Part shown: positions 23,501-30,195 of the stretch, in pieces
How positions within the stretch are numbered: position 1 is the stretch's first letter
How the letters are laid out: each line of letters starts with the position of its first letter
DNA from: Pseudoalteromonas sp. XMcav2-N
Lineage (GTDB): Bacteria > Pseudomonadota > Gammaproteobacteria > Enterobacterales > Alteromonadaceae
Direction: 5' to 3'
Assembly: GCF_024124545.1 (NCBI RefSeq)
Contig: NZ_JAMXSF010000022.1
Coordinates: 1-64,000 of the forward strand
DNA: 64,000 bases
The notes under the pieces: generated by a model
Seen by the model: the letters and a program-made list of their open reading frames with translations, nothing else
Databases searched by the model: none
What the model was told of the DNA's origin: nothing
Program-made: the position numbers and the translations under genes

Positions 23501-24630
23501 ACGGTGAAGGCGAAGCGCTGAAAGAACTGGCGCCTGGTGCAAAAGCGACTGTTGAGTTCGATATGCCGTTTGCATTCACATCAACTGCGGGCACAAACGT
23601 AATGGCAGTTGTTCCTGGTGACCTGGACGTACCTGCACTACCTGAGCTGGTTGTTGAGGGTGACTTGAGCGTGAGCGAAAACGCTGAGCCAATGCCTGTT
23701 GCAACAGTGAGCTTCGGTGATGAGTCTCCAGCGTTCCCAATCCTGGGCTACCGTCTGGATGGCATGCACGCTAGCAGCTTCGCAATCGATAACAAAGGGG
23801 TTATCTCTCTGGTAAGCTCTGAGTACCTAGACTTTGAGATGGGCGTTGAAAGCGTAGAGCTGAAAGTGATGGCGATGGACACTATGGGTTCTTCGACTAT
23901 GACTGACATTGAAATCGCAGTGACCAATGAGCATGACGAAATGCCTGTGGTTGCACACGGTCAAATGTTCAGCATGATGGACGGTGCACCAGCAGGTACA
24001 GTCGTTGGTATGCTTGACTACTCTGTATTTGAAAGCGCAGCTGACGGCATTGTTGGCGGTGAAGTAGAAGGCACTGACCTGTTCGAAATCAACGAGAAAG
24101 GTGAGCTGGTAACAACGGCTGAAATCAACCAGCTGGCAGTACCAAGCTATACATTCAAAGTAATGGTTGAAGACAGCGTAGGCCTGAAGTCTGAGATGGT
24201 TGAAGTCACTGTTGATGTTGTACTGAATCCTTCATTACACGCGCCAGTGGTTGACCACGGTCAAATCTTCTCTGTAACAGAAAACGCTCAGCTGGGCACT
24301 GTTGTTGGCAGACTGGCTTACTCTGACCCAGATGCAGACGTATCACCAGTGACTGAGTTCATCGTAACTGGTACTAACCTGTTCACTGTTGACGCTGATG
24401 GCGCCATCCGTGTGAGCGGCGAAATTGACTTCGAATTTGAAAAAGAAGTGAGCTTCCAGGTTCAGGCGAAAGACTCTGCACAATTTGTATCTGAGGTTGT
24501 AACTGTACGTGTTAACGTGACTAACGTAACCGGTGGTGATGACAATGACGACGACGATTCAGGTTCACTGGCTTGGTTGACGTTACTTGCAGCACCGTTT
24601 GCAGCACTACGTCGCCGTAAGCGTAAGTAA
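20578..24630 (+). CDS. Secreted subtilisin-family (S8) protease with GlyGly-CTERM anchor
   Basis: A 1350-aa exported protease. ATG 20578 with AGGGGA gives a signal peptide ending ATAATQ. It is followed by an I9-type propeptide (about 35-150), then the S8 domain with Asp176 (AVLDTGID), His243 (DHGTHVSH) and Ser556 (SGTSMSGP). A PA domain is inserted between His and Ser (IDRGACAFTEKV). A long Fn3-like beta region follows. Three cadherin-like repeats come after about residue 1020, each starting in the style of VENAQLGTVVG. The C-terminus is an Asp-rich linker, GSLAWLTLLAAPFAALR and RRKRK, a GlyGly-CTERM signal processed by rhombosortase before type II secretion. Codon use and GC match core genes. 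Monocistronic with a strong terminator. Confidence 0.92.
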   Translation: MAKYSFKATAVATAVSGALMAASATAATQLPAAPASLKVQAEALSNPQQERAEAFLVVLKQSTAVDLMSEGTYSAEAAKQTFSSVQQAQFQMKEQMRALDPRVKILGSTKVLASTLIVQASEDALKALSKNEMVDRILPLREDRLFVEASSDYIGATKVRNELDVTGKGVRVAVLDTGIDYTHKVFNEAAGTLDDYKAAAEDPTTVSWPQGMVVGGYDHMRDDPDPIEDDPTYRPEADELSDHGTHVSHDLTGIAPDVELYVYSVCGGGCPFDAQVKALESAMDPNGDGDISDRVDLMNMSLGGEFGDTDVSSGTGYLIHRAVKLGTNMIISAGNDDDIPFRVGGPSTTPNALSVASLTHPTFERLFGEATVAGEATVVQPASFGPQVAFDFTQDNAELVYPEANQNGCDLDEDANPFADMDFTGKAVLIDRGACAFTEKVLNAQERGAVFVFIANNNDDGTPAPMGGSDDAVTIPSAGLNFAAGAKLKEQMKDGGKATYSVSGVVKASPGGVSDFSSRGPSMDGLLKPEIAAPGSNILAAAPGTGDQLHRKSGTSMSGPITAGALALVKEARPELDALEVKAILMNTADLNITVESTNVNPDSPLAPISRIGAGLVDVEKAIASPVAAWVDLPEFDTKQAALSFGAKRLAETQTYTKSVVLRNYSNEERTYNLRMDHRYQNDVDSGAVTFEHPAQVIVPAGQTILIDVDMTIDPSKLPEFGIMNPFDNDELAKSVEALDLAEYDGALIFDDAATEGDHDLHVVYHVLPKAAADAEFSIEAGEQMSSLMVENTGAVAISGMAEQVVLTSEDDDRRFDIKAVTTAAFLNDNCDSGISTSFSLQLQDGINHLRQAGYRLELDLNNDGIADKFVTKLNDTGNNAAVRGRSRTLIGSIVNGDDQWEWGTPMLHESGEDTVTFTACSDLFGLNADMVGMPIGVEAFVGEAHWQSGIWGAPMDSANGGFIFGMNPTVALKDGEGEALKELAPGAKATVEFDMPFAFTSTAGTNVMAVVPGDLDVPALPELVVEGDLSVSENAEPMPVATVSFGDESPAFPILGYRLDGMHASSFAIDNKGVISLVSSEYLDFEMGVESVELKVMAMDTMGSSTMTDIEIAVTNEHDEMPVVAHGQMFSMMDGAPAGTVVGMLDYSVFESAADGIVGGEVEGTDLFEINEKGELVTTAEINQLAVPSYTFKVMVEDSVGLKSEMVEVTVDVVLNPSLHAPVVDHGQIFSVTENAQLGTVVGRLAYSDPDADVSPVTEFIVTGTNLFTVDADGAIRVSGEIDFEFEKEVSFQVQAKDSAQFVSEVVTVRVNVTNVTGGDDNDDDDSGSLAWLTLLAAPFAALRRRKRK

Positions 24631-24652
24631 GCAACTAACTAAGCATTAGTTG

Positions 24653-24686
24653 AAAAACCGCCCCGGGTTTCCCGGGGCGGTTTTTT
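24653..24686 (+). terminator. Strong intrinsic terminator of the protease gene
   Basis: Stem ACCGCCCCGGG / CCCGGGGCGGT with a 3-base loop, followed by a run of six Ts ending at 24686. It lies 23 bases after the stop. Confidence 0.9.
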
Positions 24687-24964
24687 ATGTGTGCAGCTGA
24701 ATAAAATAGTACGCTGAAATTGAACTGGATGAAGACCCCGCTCAGAGTGTGGTATGCAATGCGGCTCGGCATCAGCAAAGGGCGAGCGTAGCTAAGGTTG
24801 GAGACTCAGTGAGAAGCAGGTTGCAAGGTAGTTTTGAGGCCGTCGCTCAGGCTGAAGTCTCAGGCTGAGCGATGCGTTGAATGTTTCTGATCCTTTGCTT
24901 GGAAGGTATCTGACAGCACGGTTCTACCAATCCATATCATTGGTATCATGTATTAATACGGATT
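24687..24964. other. Intergenic region with a perfect hairpin
   Basis: Between convergent genes. It contains TCGCTCAG (24843-24850) and its perfect complement CTGAGCGA (24865-24872), with an inner partial repeat GGCTGA. There is no T-run after either arm. Otherwise I see nothing; it may be leftover of a small repeat. Confidence 0.4.
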
Positions 24965-25429
24965 TTAGTCCCCAATGTCTTTAAAGATCATGCCCCGGCG
25001 CATGCTGCGAGTGGCGAGAAAGACTTCGGCCAGCAATGCCACAAATGCGCAGATCAATAGCAACATAGCACCAATAAAACAGCTGGAGAGGGTAACGCCC
25101 AGTGACAGTGTGTACAGGTGAGAGACAAATAGCACCATAACGACGGCACAGACCAGCAATGCAGACAGAACACTCATACTAAACGCAACGTGAATGCAGC
25201 GAGAGCGTTTGAGCAGGGTGCGCATTTCGCGAGTCAGGTGGCTTTTGAGTTCTTCATCCTGACTATTGTTGAGCTTGCGATCCAGCAATCTGGCGCGGTC
25301 GGTGATGCGGGCCAGGCGATTCGATAATACGCCTAATGTGGCCGCGATACCGGTGATCAAAAAGACCGGGGCTACGGCAGTTTGGATCACCTTAGCCATG
25401 GTCAGTATACTGACGACATCCGTGTTCAT
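24965..25429 (-). CDS. DUF2721 membrane protein
   Basis: An inner-membrane protein of about 154 aa. There is one N-terminal hydrophobic segment (APVFLITGIAATLGVLSNRLARITDRAR), a cytoplasmic helical linker with RTLLKRSR, then two further membrane helices (SALLVCAVVMVLFV and IGAMLLLICAFVALLAEVFL). The NRLARITDR segment after the first helix is characteristic of DUF2721. The start is ATG 25429, which overlaps the stop of the preceding gene by one base (TAATG); the TTG six bases earlier is unlikely. Translationally coupled to the thioredoxin-like lipoprotein. Function unknown. Confidence 0.75.
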   Translation of the reverse strand: MNTDVVSILTMAKVIQTAVAPVFLITGIAATLGVLSNRLARITDRARLLDRKLNNSQDEELKSHLTREMRTLLKRSRCIHVAFSMSVLSALLVCAVVMVLFVSHLYTLSLGVTLSSCFIGAMLLLICAFVALLAEVFLATRSMRRGMIFKDIGD

Positions 25430-25932
25430 TACCAACGGACCTGGTCGATAATGCCGGGCTGTTCGCCAATGAGTGTTTTTACTACCCTGTTGTGTTCATC
25501 CAGCAGAATAAGACGCGGGATCCCTTTATTTGCGTAGTGCTGATAAATCTGTCTATCCGGATCCGCAACCAGTGTAAAGTCCACCCCGAATGACTCGCGA
25601 AATGCAGAGAGTGTTTTGTCGTCTTCTTCCCGGCCAATGGCGACGACCTGAAGTGTAGGATCTGCCAGTAGGTTAGAGGCTTTCAATTCAGTTAAGGTTC
25701 GCTGGGAATCAGAGCACCAGGTGGCGAACAGGATGACTAACTTTTTGCCCTGAGCTAACTGCACAGGCTGACCGTCAATATTGATCAGTTGAGTATGCTT
25801 GAACAGCTCTCCAGACTGGATATAGGTTTCATAGCCTTTGCTGTGAGGAGCGGGATTGGGTGTAGCGTTACAGGCACTGAGTTGGGCACCGAGTGCGATA
25901 ACCAAAGTGGTCATTGCGAGACGTTTTATCAT
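25429..25932 (-). CDS. TlpA-like thioredoxin-fold lipoprotein with CxxS active site
   Basis: A 167-aa lipoprotein with the lipobox LSAC (Cys21), so attached to a membrane. The thioredoxin fold is visible in KKLVILFATWCSDSQ, GREEDD, then the cis-Pro loop GIPRLILLD. The active site is Cys73-Ser-Asp-Ser76 (CxxS), lacking the resolving Cys of classical TlpA/DsbE proteins, so it cannot do ordinary dithiol reduction alone. A peroxiredoxin-like or glutathionylation-linked role is possible. First gene of a two-gene unit with DUF2721. Confidence 0.78.
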   Translation of the reverse strand: MIKRLAMTTLVIALGAQLSACNATPNPAPHSKGYETYIQSGELFKHTQLINIDGQPVQLAQGKKLVILFATWCSDSQRTLTELKASNLLADPTLQVVAIGREEDDKTLSAFRESFGVDFTLVADPDRQIYQHYANKGIPRLILLDEHNRVVKTLIGEQPGIIDQVRW

Positions 25933-26044
25933 TATTATGGTCCTTGCGTTACAATACCCCCATTAATGCGTATTTTTCAGGTGAGCGCAAGTTTCAGCGG
26001 TGTATCCGCTTGCCCTCCTCAGAAACAGACCAACTCAGAATTAC

Positions 26045-26202
26045 ACCAATTTGCTTAATTAAGTGTTCTATTTTGAGGCGAGAAAATATAGTCGATAACA
26101 AGGCAAAAATTTTGCTATTTAGTTGCTCTAAATGAGAAATTTTTAACACAGTTAGCGTCATATTTGCTCCTTCAAATTGAACAGGTATTAAGTGAAATTG
26201 GT
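26045..26202 (+). repeat. 158-bp MITE-like element, copy 1
   Basis: The ends ACCAATTTGCTTAAT and the inverted ACCAATTTCACTTAATA form imperfect terminal inverted repeats. The reverse complement of 53533-53690 has the same length and differs at six positions. There is no coding capacity. It lies 32 bases upstream of the YqaA-like gene, so it may carry part of that gene's promoter. No clear target-site duplication is visible. Confidence 0.85.
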
Positions 26203-26234
26203 TTCACACAGGCCATTGGTAGACGCCCATTATT

Positions 26235-26660
26235 ATGTTGTATGCATCGTTGTTTTTATCTGCCTTTATTTCCGCTACTTTGCTACCGGCTTCTTCAGAA
26301 CTCTTGCTGTCAGGATTGGTTGTACAGCAACAGGGAGCGCTGTGGTTATTGTGGCTAAGTGCCACTGCGGGCAATGTGCTGGGCAGTGTGATTAACTACT
26401 ATTTGGGGACCGCGGTGAGCAGGTTTGAGGGACGACGCTGGTTTCCAGTTTCCAGATCAGCCATGGATAAAGCGCAAAGACAGTTTCAAAAATATGGCAC
26501 CTTTAGCTTACTGTTTGCCTGGTTCCCCATTGTTGGCGACCCATTGACCCTGATTGCGGGCGTATTTCGCGTTCGCTTTGGGCTTTTTTTGTTGCTGGTA
26601 TTTCTGGGTAAAGGCTTACGCTATGCCGTGGTGATAGGACTGGCAGCGGGCTTAGTGTAA
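26235..26660 (+). CDS. YqaA-like membrane protein (DedA/SNARE-associated superfamily)
   Basis: A 141-aa membrane protein of the same length as E. coli YqaA. The N-terminal ASLFLSAFISATLLPASSE, the central TAGNVLGSVINYYLG, and FAWFPIVGDPLTLIAG and LGKGLRYAVV match the family's conserved Glu, Gly-Asp and Lys-Arg residues. The role of YqaA is not established; the superfamily includes lipid scramblases. No good Shine-Dalgarno precedes ATG 26235, and the 158-bp element ends just upstream. The stop overlaps one arm of a 9-bp hairpin (26641-26649 with 26662-26670) that probably ends transcription. Confidence 0.8.
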   Translation: MLYASLFLSAFISATLLPASSELLLSGLVVQQQGALWLLWLSATAGNVLGSVINYYLGTAVSRFEGRRWFPVSRSAMDKAQRQFQKYGTFSLLFAWFPIVGDPLTLIAGVFRVRFGLFLLLVFLGKGLRYAVVIGLAAGLV

Positions 26661-26677
26661 ACCGCTGCCAGGCAAGG

Positions 26678-27043
26678 TTATACAGGCTTGCGCCACTCCA
26701 GTGTTAAGGACACGGAATCGGCAAAGCGCAGTGCATGTGGCTTATCGACCCTGACTTTGGCATAACTGACATCTGGGTGCTGATGACATTCAGTTAAAAT
26801 GTCAGCAACCAGCTTCTCCAGCAACAGAAAGTGGCCGTCTTCCACTTTGGCGATCACGGCTTTGGTGATGGTTTTGTAGTTCAGCGCATGACCAACTTCA
26901 TCATGAAATAAGCATTCCGCATCGGCGGGGTAATGGATCTCGATATTGATCACGACATCCTGCTTTTTTTCTCTTTCTTCGGGATTAAACCCAATAAAAG
27001 TGCGTAACCTCAGATTGGTGATATTGATGATCGCCGTGTGCAT
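26678..27043 (-). CDS. folX: Dihydroneopterin triphosphate 2'-epimerase
   Basis: Interconverts dihydroneopterin triphosphate and dihydromonapterin triphosphate. The 121-aa protein follows E. coli FolX closely (INITNLRLRTFIGFN, QDVVINIEIHYPAD, ALNYKTITK, LLEKLVADIL, KPHALRFADSVSLTL). The LRTFIG and HALRFADS blocks favour FolX over FolB. It ends the minus-strand cluster folM-folE-folX, 9 bases after folE. The set points to production of tetrahydromonapterin, the cofactor of bacterial phenylalanine hydroxylase. Confidence 0.85.
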   Translation of the reverse strand: MHTAIINITNLRLRTFIGFNPEEREKKQDVVINIEIHYPADAECLFHDEVGHALNYKTITKAVIAKVEDGHFLLLEKLVADILTECHQHPDVSYAKVRVDKPHALRFADSVSLTLEWRKPV

Positions 27044-27052
27044 AAGCGGTCC

Positions 27053-27607
27053 TTAGCGTTTTAGTAGTTGTAAGAATTCATTGCGTGTTTTGGCATCTTC
27101 ACGGAAGTTACCCAGCATGACTGAAGTACGCATCTGTGAATTTTGTTTTTCAACACCACGCATCATCATGCACATGTGTTTGGCCTCGATCACCACGCCC
27201 ACACCGCGGGCTCCGGTAACCTCTTCGACTGCCTGCGCAATCTGGTGAGTCAGCTGTTCCTGGATTTGGAAGCGGCGCGCGTACATATCCACAATACGTG
27301 CAAACTTAGATAAGCCTAACACCTTGCCATTGGGAATGTAAGCAATGTGTGCACGACCAACGAAGGGTAGCAGGTGATGTTCACACATTGAATAAAGCTC
27401 TATGTCCTGGATGAGAACCATGTCATCAGCATCAGAGCTAAATACGGCATTGTTGGTCACATCACTCAGCTCCTGGCGATAGCCCTGAGTCAGATATTCC
27501 ATGGCCTTAGCTGCACGTTTCGGGGTATCAAGCAGCCCTTCACGATCTTTGTCCTCGCCAACGGCGGTGATGATTTGCTGGAAACTGCTTTTTAATTCTT
27601 CATGCAT
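27053..27607 (-). CDS. folE: GTP cyclohydrolase I
   Basis: Converts GTP to dihydroneopterin triphosphate, the first pterin step. I use ATG 27607 (MHEELKSSFQQ); the GTG 12 bases earlier is weaker. About 184 aa. Zinc ligands are visible in the CEHHLLPF motif and the late Cys of the HMCMMMRGV motif. Further conserved segments are YIPNGKVLGLSKFARIVD, RRFQIQEQLT and GARGVGVVIEA. Between folM and folX, with folX 9 bases downstream. Confidence 0.92.
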   Translation of the reverse strand: MHEELKSSFQQIITAVGEDKDREGLLDTPKRAAKAMEYLTQGYRQELSDVTNNAVFSSDADDMVLIQDIELYSMCEHHLLPFVGRAHIAYIPNGKVLGLSKFARIVDMYARRFQIQEQLTHQIAQAVEEVTGARGVGVVIEAKHMCMMMRGVEKQNSQMRTSVMLGNFREDAKTRNEFLQLLKR

Positions 27608-27642
27608 AATAAAACTCACTGTAGTTGATTCGCTCAGGCCTG

Positions 27643-28356
27643 CTATTTCAGGTGGCGGCCTCCGTCAACGGCCAGGGTGCGACCGGTGATATAATTACTT
27701 TTACGCAGCAACTCGACGGCGTCGATCACTTCTCGACAGCCCGGTTCAATGCCCATGATGGATTTCTTCAATGTCTTGGCCTTATATTCTTCACTGTCAT
27801 CCTCGTTGAAAATGATCAGCGAGGGCGCCACTGAGTTGACCTTAATCTTAGGTGCGTACTTGGCAGCAAAGGAGCGACTGAGGTTATCCAATGCCGCTTT
27901 ACTGGCAGCATAGGCAATGTGTTTTGGGCTGCCTTTTTCGACCACATAATCTGTAATGTGAATGATATCGGCCGTACTTTCATGGTTTTGCAGTAAAGGC
28001 GCCAGCCCCATATTAAGCAGATAGGGAACCTTGGCATGTATGTGCATCATGGCATCAAATAGTGCATTGTGATCCGGATTACGCGCTTCACAGTCCCAGC
28101 TCGATGCATTATGTATGACGGCACTTAACGCATTGGTATGCTGCTGAACCTGTGCGATCAGTGTTGCAACGGCATCTGGTTGATTGAAGTCGGCCTGAAT
28201 ACAGGTTACGCCTTGTTCAATCAGCGTATCGATGATTGGGTGTTTTGTGCGATATGTCATGATCACGGGGATGTCTTCAGCAATAAAGTGCTGAACCATC
28301 GCCAGCCCTACACGTTGTGCGGCTCCGGTAATCAAAATCGGCGATGTCATTGGCAT
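27643..28356 (-). CDS. folM: Dihydromonapterin reductase (short-chain dehydrogenase)
   Basis: Reduces dihydromonapterin to tetrahydromonapterin with NADPH. A 237-aa SDR with the TGAAQRVG cofactor motif (TGxxxRxG form typical of FolM and pteridine reductases), NASSW in the NAG position, and YAASKAALDNL with catalytic Tyr and Lys. GAAGGA upstream serves either ATG 28356 or ATG 28350; spacing favours the latter. First of the folM-folE-folX cluster, 36 bases upstream of folE. Confidence 0.87.
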   Translation of the reverse strand: MPMTSPILITGAAQRVGLAMVQHFIAEDIPVIMTYRTKHPIIDTLIEQGVTCIQADFNQPDAVATLIAQVQQHTNALSAVIHNASSWDCEARNPDHNALFDAMMHIHAKVPYLLNMGLAPLLQNHESTADIIHITDYVVEKGSPKHIAYAASKAALDNLSRSFAAKYAPKIKVNSVAPSLIIFNEDDSEEYKAKTLKKSIMGIEPGCREVIDAVELLRKSNYITGRTLAVDGGRHLK

Positions 28357-28498
28357 GTATCCTTCTTTGCAGGTTTAACGAGTAAAGTGCGCAATCGGGC
28401 GCGCAGTAGAATGAGCGCCCGGGTTAAGCCCCGCGTTGTGCGTCTGGCCTTGTACGTGAGATAACGCAGGCCAGATCACAGGGCATTGCGTCTGTCAC

Positions 28499-29335
28499 TT
28501 ATTCACTGTCGTAGATGGTGGGGATAGGCTGACGCTTGTGTTGTGTTTTCTGATAAATGCCGATCAGCAGCTGCTCAACATCCAGGCTGACAGGTTTGCC
28601 TTCCAGGAAGTCATCAATGTCATCATAGCTCAGGCCAAGTGCTTCCTCATCAGCAAGCCCCGGGCGATCGCATTCCAGATCGGCAGTTGGGGTTTTATGT
28701 ACCAGTGATTGTGGTGCACCCAGGTAGTCGGCCAAAGCCCGTACCTGTCGCTTGGAAAGGCCAAACAGTGGCGCCAGATCGCAGGCACCATCGCCAAACT
28801 TGGTATAAAAGCCGGTAATATTCTCTGCGCTATGATCGGTTCCGACCACCAAGCCTCTTGTCAGGCCAGCGATTTCATACTGCGCAACCATACGTTGTCT
28901 GGCTTTGACATTGCCTTTTACAAAATCAACCAAGGTGGCGTTGGGCACTGTGGCGTCGCTGTCTTGCATAGCCTGAAGTGCCTGCTCGTGCATCGCATCA
29001 GCAGCCGCCTTAATATTAACGGTTAAGCGTTTGCTGGGTTGAATAAACTCCAGCGCCTGCTGTGCTTCGTCTTCGTCAGCTTGAGTGCCGTATGGCAGGC
29101 GCATGGCAATAAACTGATAACCCTGACAACCTTGTTCGGCATTCAGCTCGTCAATTGCCAGTTGACACAAACGGCCACAGGTTGAGGAGTCAACACCTCC
29201 ACTGATCCCCAAAACCAGACTATGGCAGTGGGCTGAAATCAGCGTGTGTTTAATGAACTGAACACGTCGGGCGACTTCCGCCGCGACATCAATGGTAGGC
29301 TGAACTTTCATTTCAGCGATGATCGCTTCACGCAT
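28499..29335 (-). CDS. nadE: NAD synthetase (ammonia-dependent)
   Basis: Amidates nicotinate adenine dinucleotide to NAD. The start is ATG 29335, with AGAGGAA as ribosome site; 278 aa, like E. coli NadE. The PP-loop ATP site LGISGGVDSSTCGRL, the MRLPYGTQADEDEAQ block, the KARQRM segment and TDHSAENITGFYTKFGDG are conserved. There is no glutaminase domain, so ammonia is the nitrogen donor. Appears monocistronic. Confidence 0.93.
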   Translation of the reverse strand: MREAIIAEMKVQPTIDVAAEVARRVQFIKHTLISAHCHSLVLGISGGVDSSTCGRLCQLAIDELNAEQGCQGYQFIAMRLPYGTQADEDEAQQALEFIQPSKRLTVNIKAAADAMHEQALQAMQDSDATVPNATLVDFVKGNVKARQRMVAQYEIAGLTRGLVVGTDHSAENITGFYTKFGDGACDLAPLFGLSKRQVRALADYLGAPQSLVHKTPTADLECDRPGLADEEALGLSYDDIDDFLEGKPVSLDVEQLLIGIYQKTQHKRQPIPTIYDSE

Positions 29336-29446
29336 GGTGTTTCCTCTTACCACCCGTATTCTACGGCTGGTCCAATTATGTCTGATTGTTCTAAGTTTAC
29401 TTGAATTTGTTACAGATTAGATCTGTTTCTTGCGCTGTTGTGCTTT

Positions 29447-30064
29447 TCACAGACCCAGGTGTTGCTTGATAGTTTGCAACTCTTGTTTGAGCTGATCAAT
29501 TTCCTGCAGCAGTTCATCCAGGTTCACGGTTGGTTCTGATGCACTTTCTTGTGCTTGTTCGTAATCTTCCGGGTTGCCGAACAGATGCTGGTAACGCGCT
29601 TCTCGTTTGCCGGGCTCTCTGGCCAGGCGCATGGCAAGCTCTTGTTGTTGCAGTTCATTCAGTGCAGCCTCTACTTCGCCAACCGTTGCAAACTCTGCCA
29701 GTCGGCCACTGCGGGTGCGTAATTCTCCGGGGGTCTGGGGTCCACGCAACAACAATAAACAGATAACGGCGCGCTGTTGCTCGGTTAGTTGCAGGCTGCC
29801 AAATTCGCTATTGCAAAAGCGATGCTGATATTTGTTTACCCTGCCGGATAGTCCCTCGTCACAAACAACAATGCGTTTCTGCTCAAGCTGAGCCAGAGCG
29901 TCCAGCACGTCAGACTCGGTCAGAGACATCACCGGTTCCCGGTTCGATTTCTGATTGCACGCATTGGTCAGTGCATTGAGTGAGAGTGGGTACTGGTCTG
30001 GGGTCGTCGTTTGCTTTTCCAGCAGACAGCCAATGATCCGCTGTTCAATCTTGGATAAATTCAT
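29447..30064 (-). CDS. yceH: YceH/UPF0502 family protein (DUF480)
   Basis: A 205-aa cytoplasmic protein made of two winged-helix units. Conserved blocks are RIIGCLLEKQTTTPDQYPLS, LTNACNQKSNREPVM near the N-terminus, and LLRGPQTPGELRTRSGRL in the middle. The C-terminus is a predicted coiled coil (LQEIDQLKQELQTIKQHL). Function is not established. It has AGAG upstream of ATG 30064 and no close partner. Confidence 0.87.
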   Translation of the reverse strand: MNLSKIEQRIIGCLLEKQTTTPDQYPLSLNALTNACNQKSNREPVMSLTESDVLDALAQLEQKRIVVCDEGLSGRVNKYQHRFCNSEFGSLQLTEQQRAVICLLLLRGPQTPGELRTRSGRLAEFATVGEVEAALNELQQQELAMRLAREPGKREARYQHLFGNPEDYEQAQESASEPTVNLDELLQEIDQLKQELQTIKQHLGL

Positions 30065-30195
30065 ATCTCTTCCCTAGTATCATGTGCCGCAGGCAGTGTG
30101 CAGCAAATCAGGTTTTTTCATGACTTAACTCTATGCGATTTGAACCGCCTTGCATAGTGGCCTCAGATGAATGAAGGGCACTTTTAGTAGCCTTA

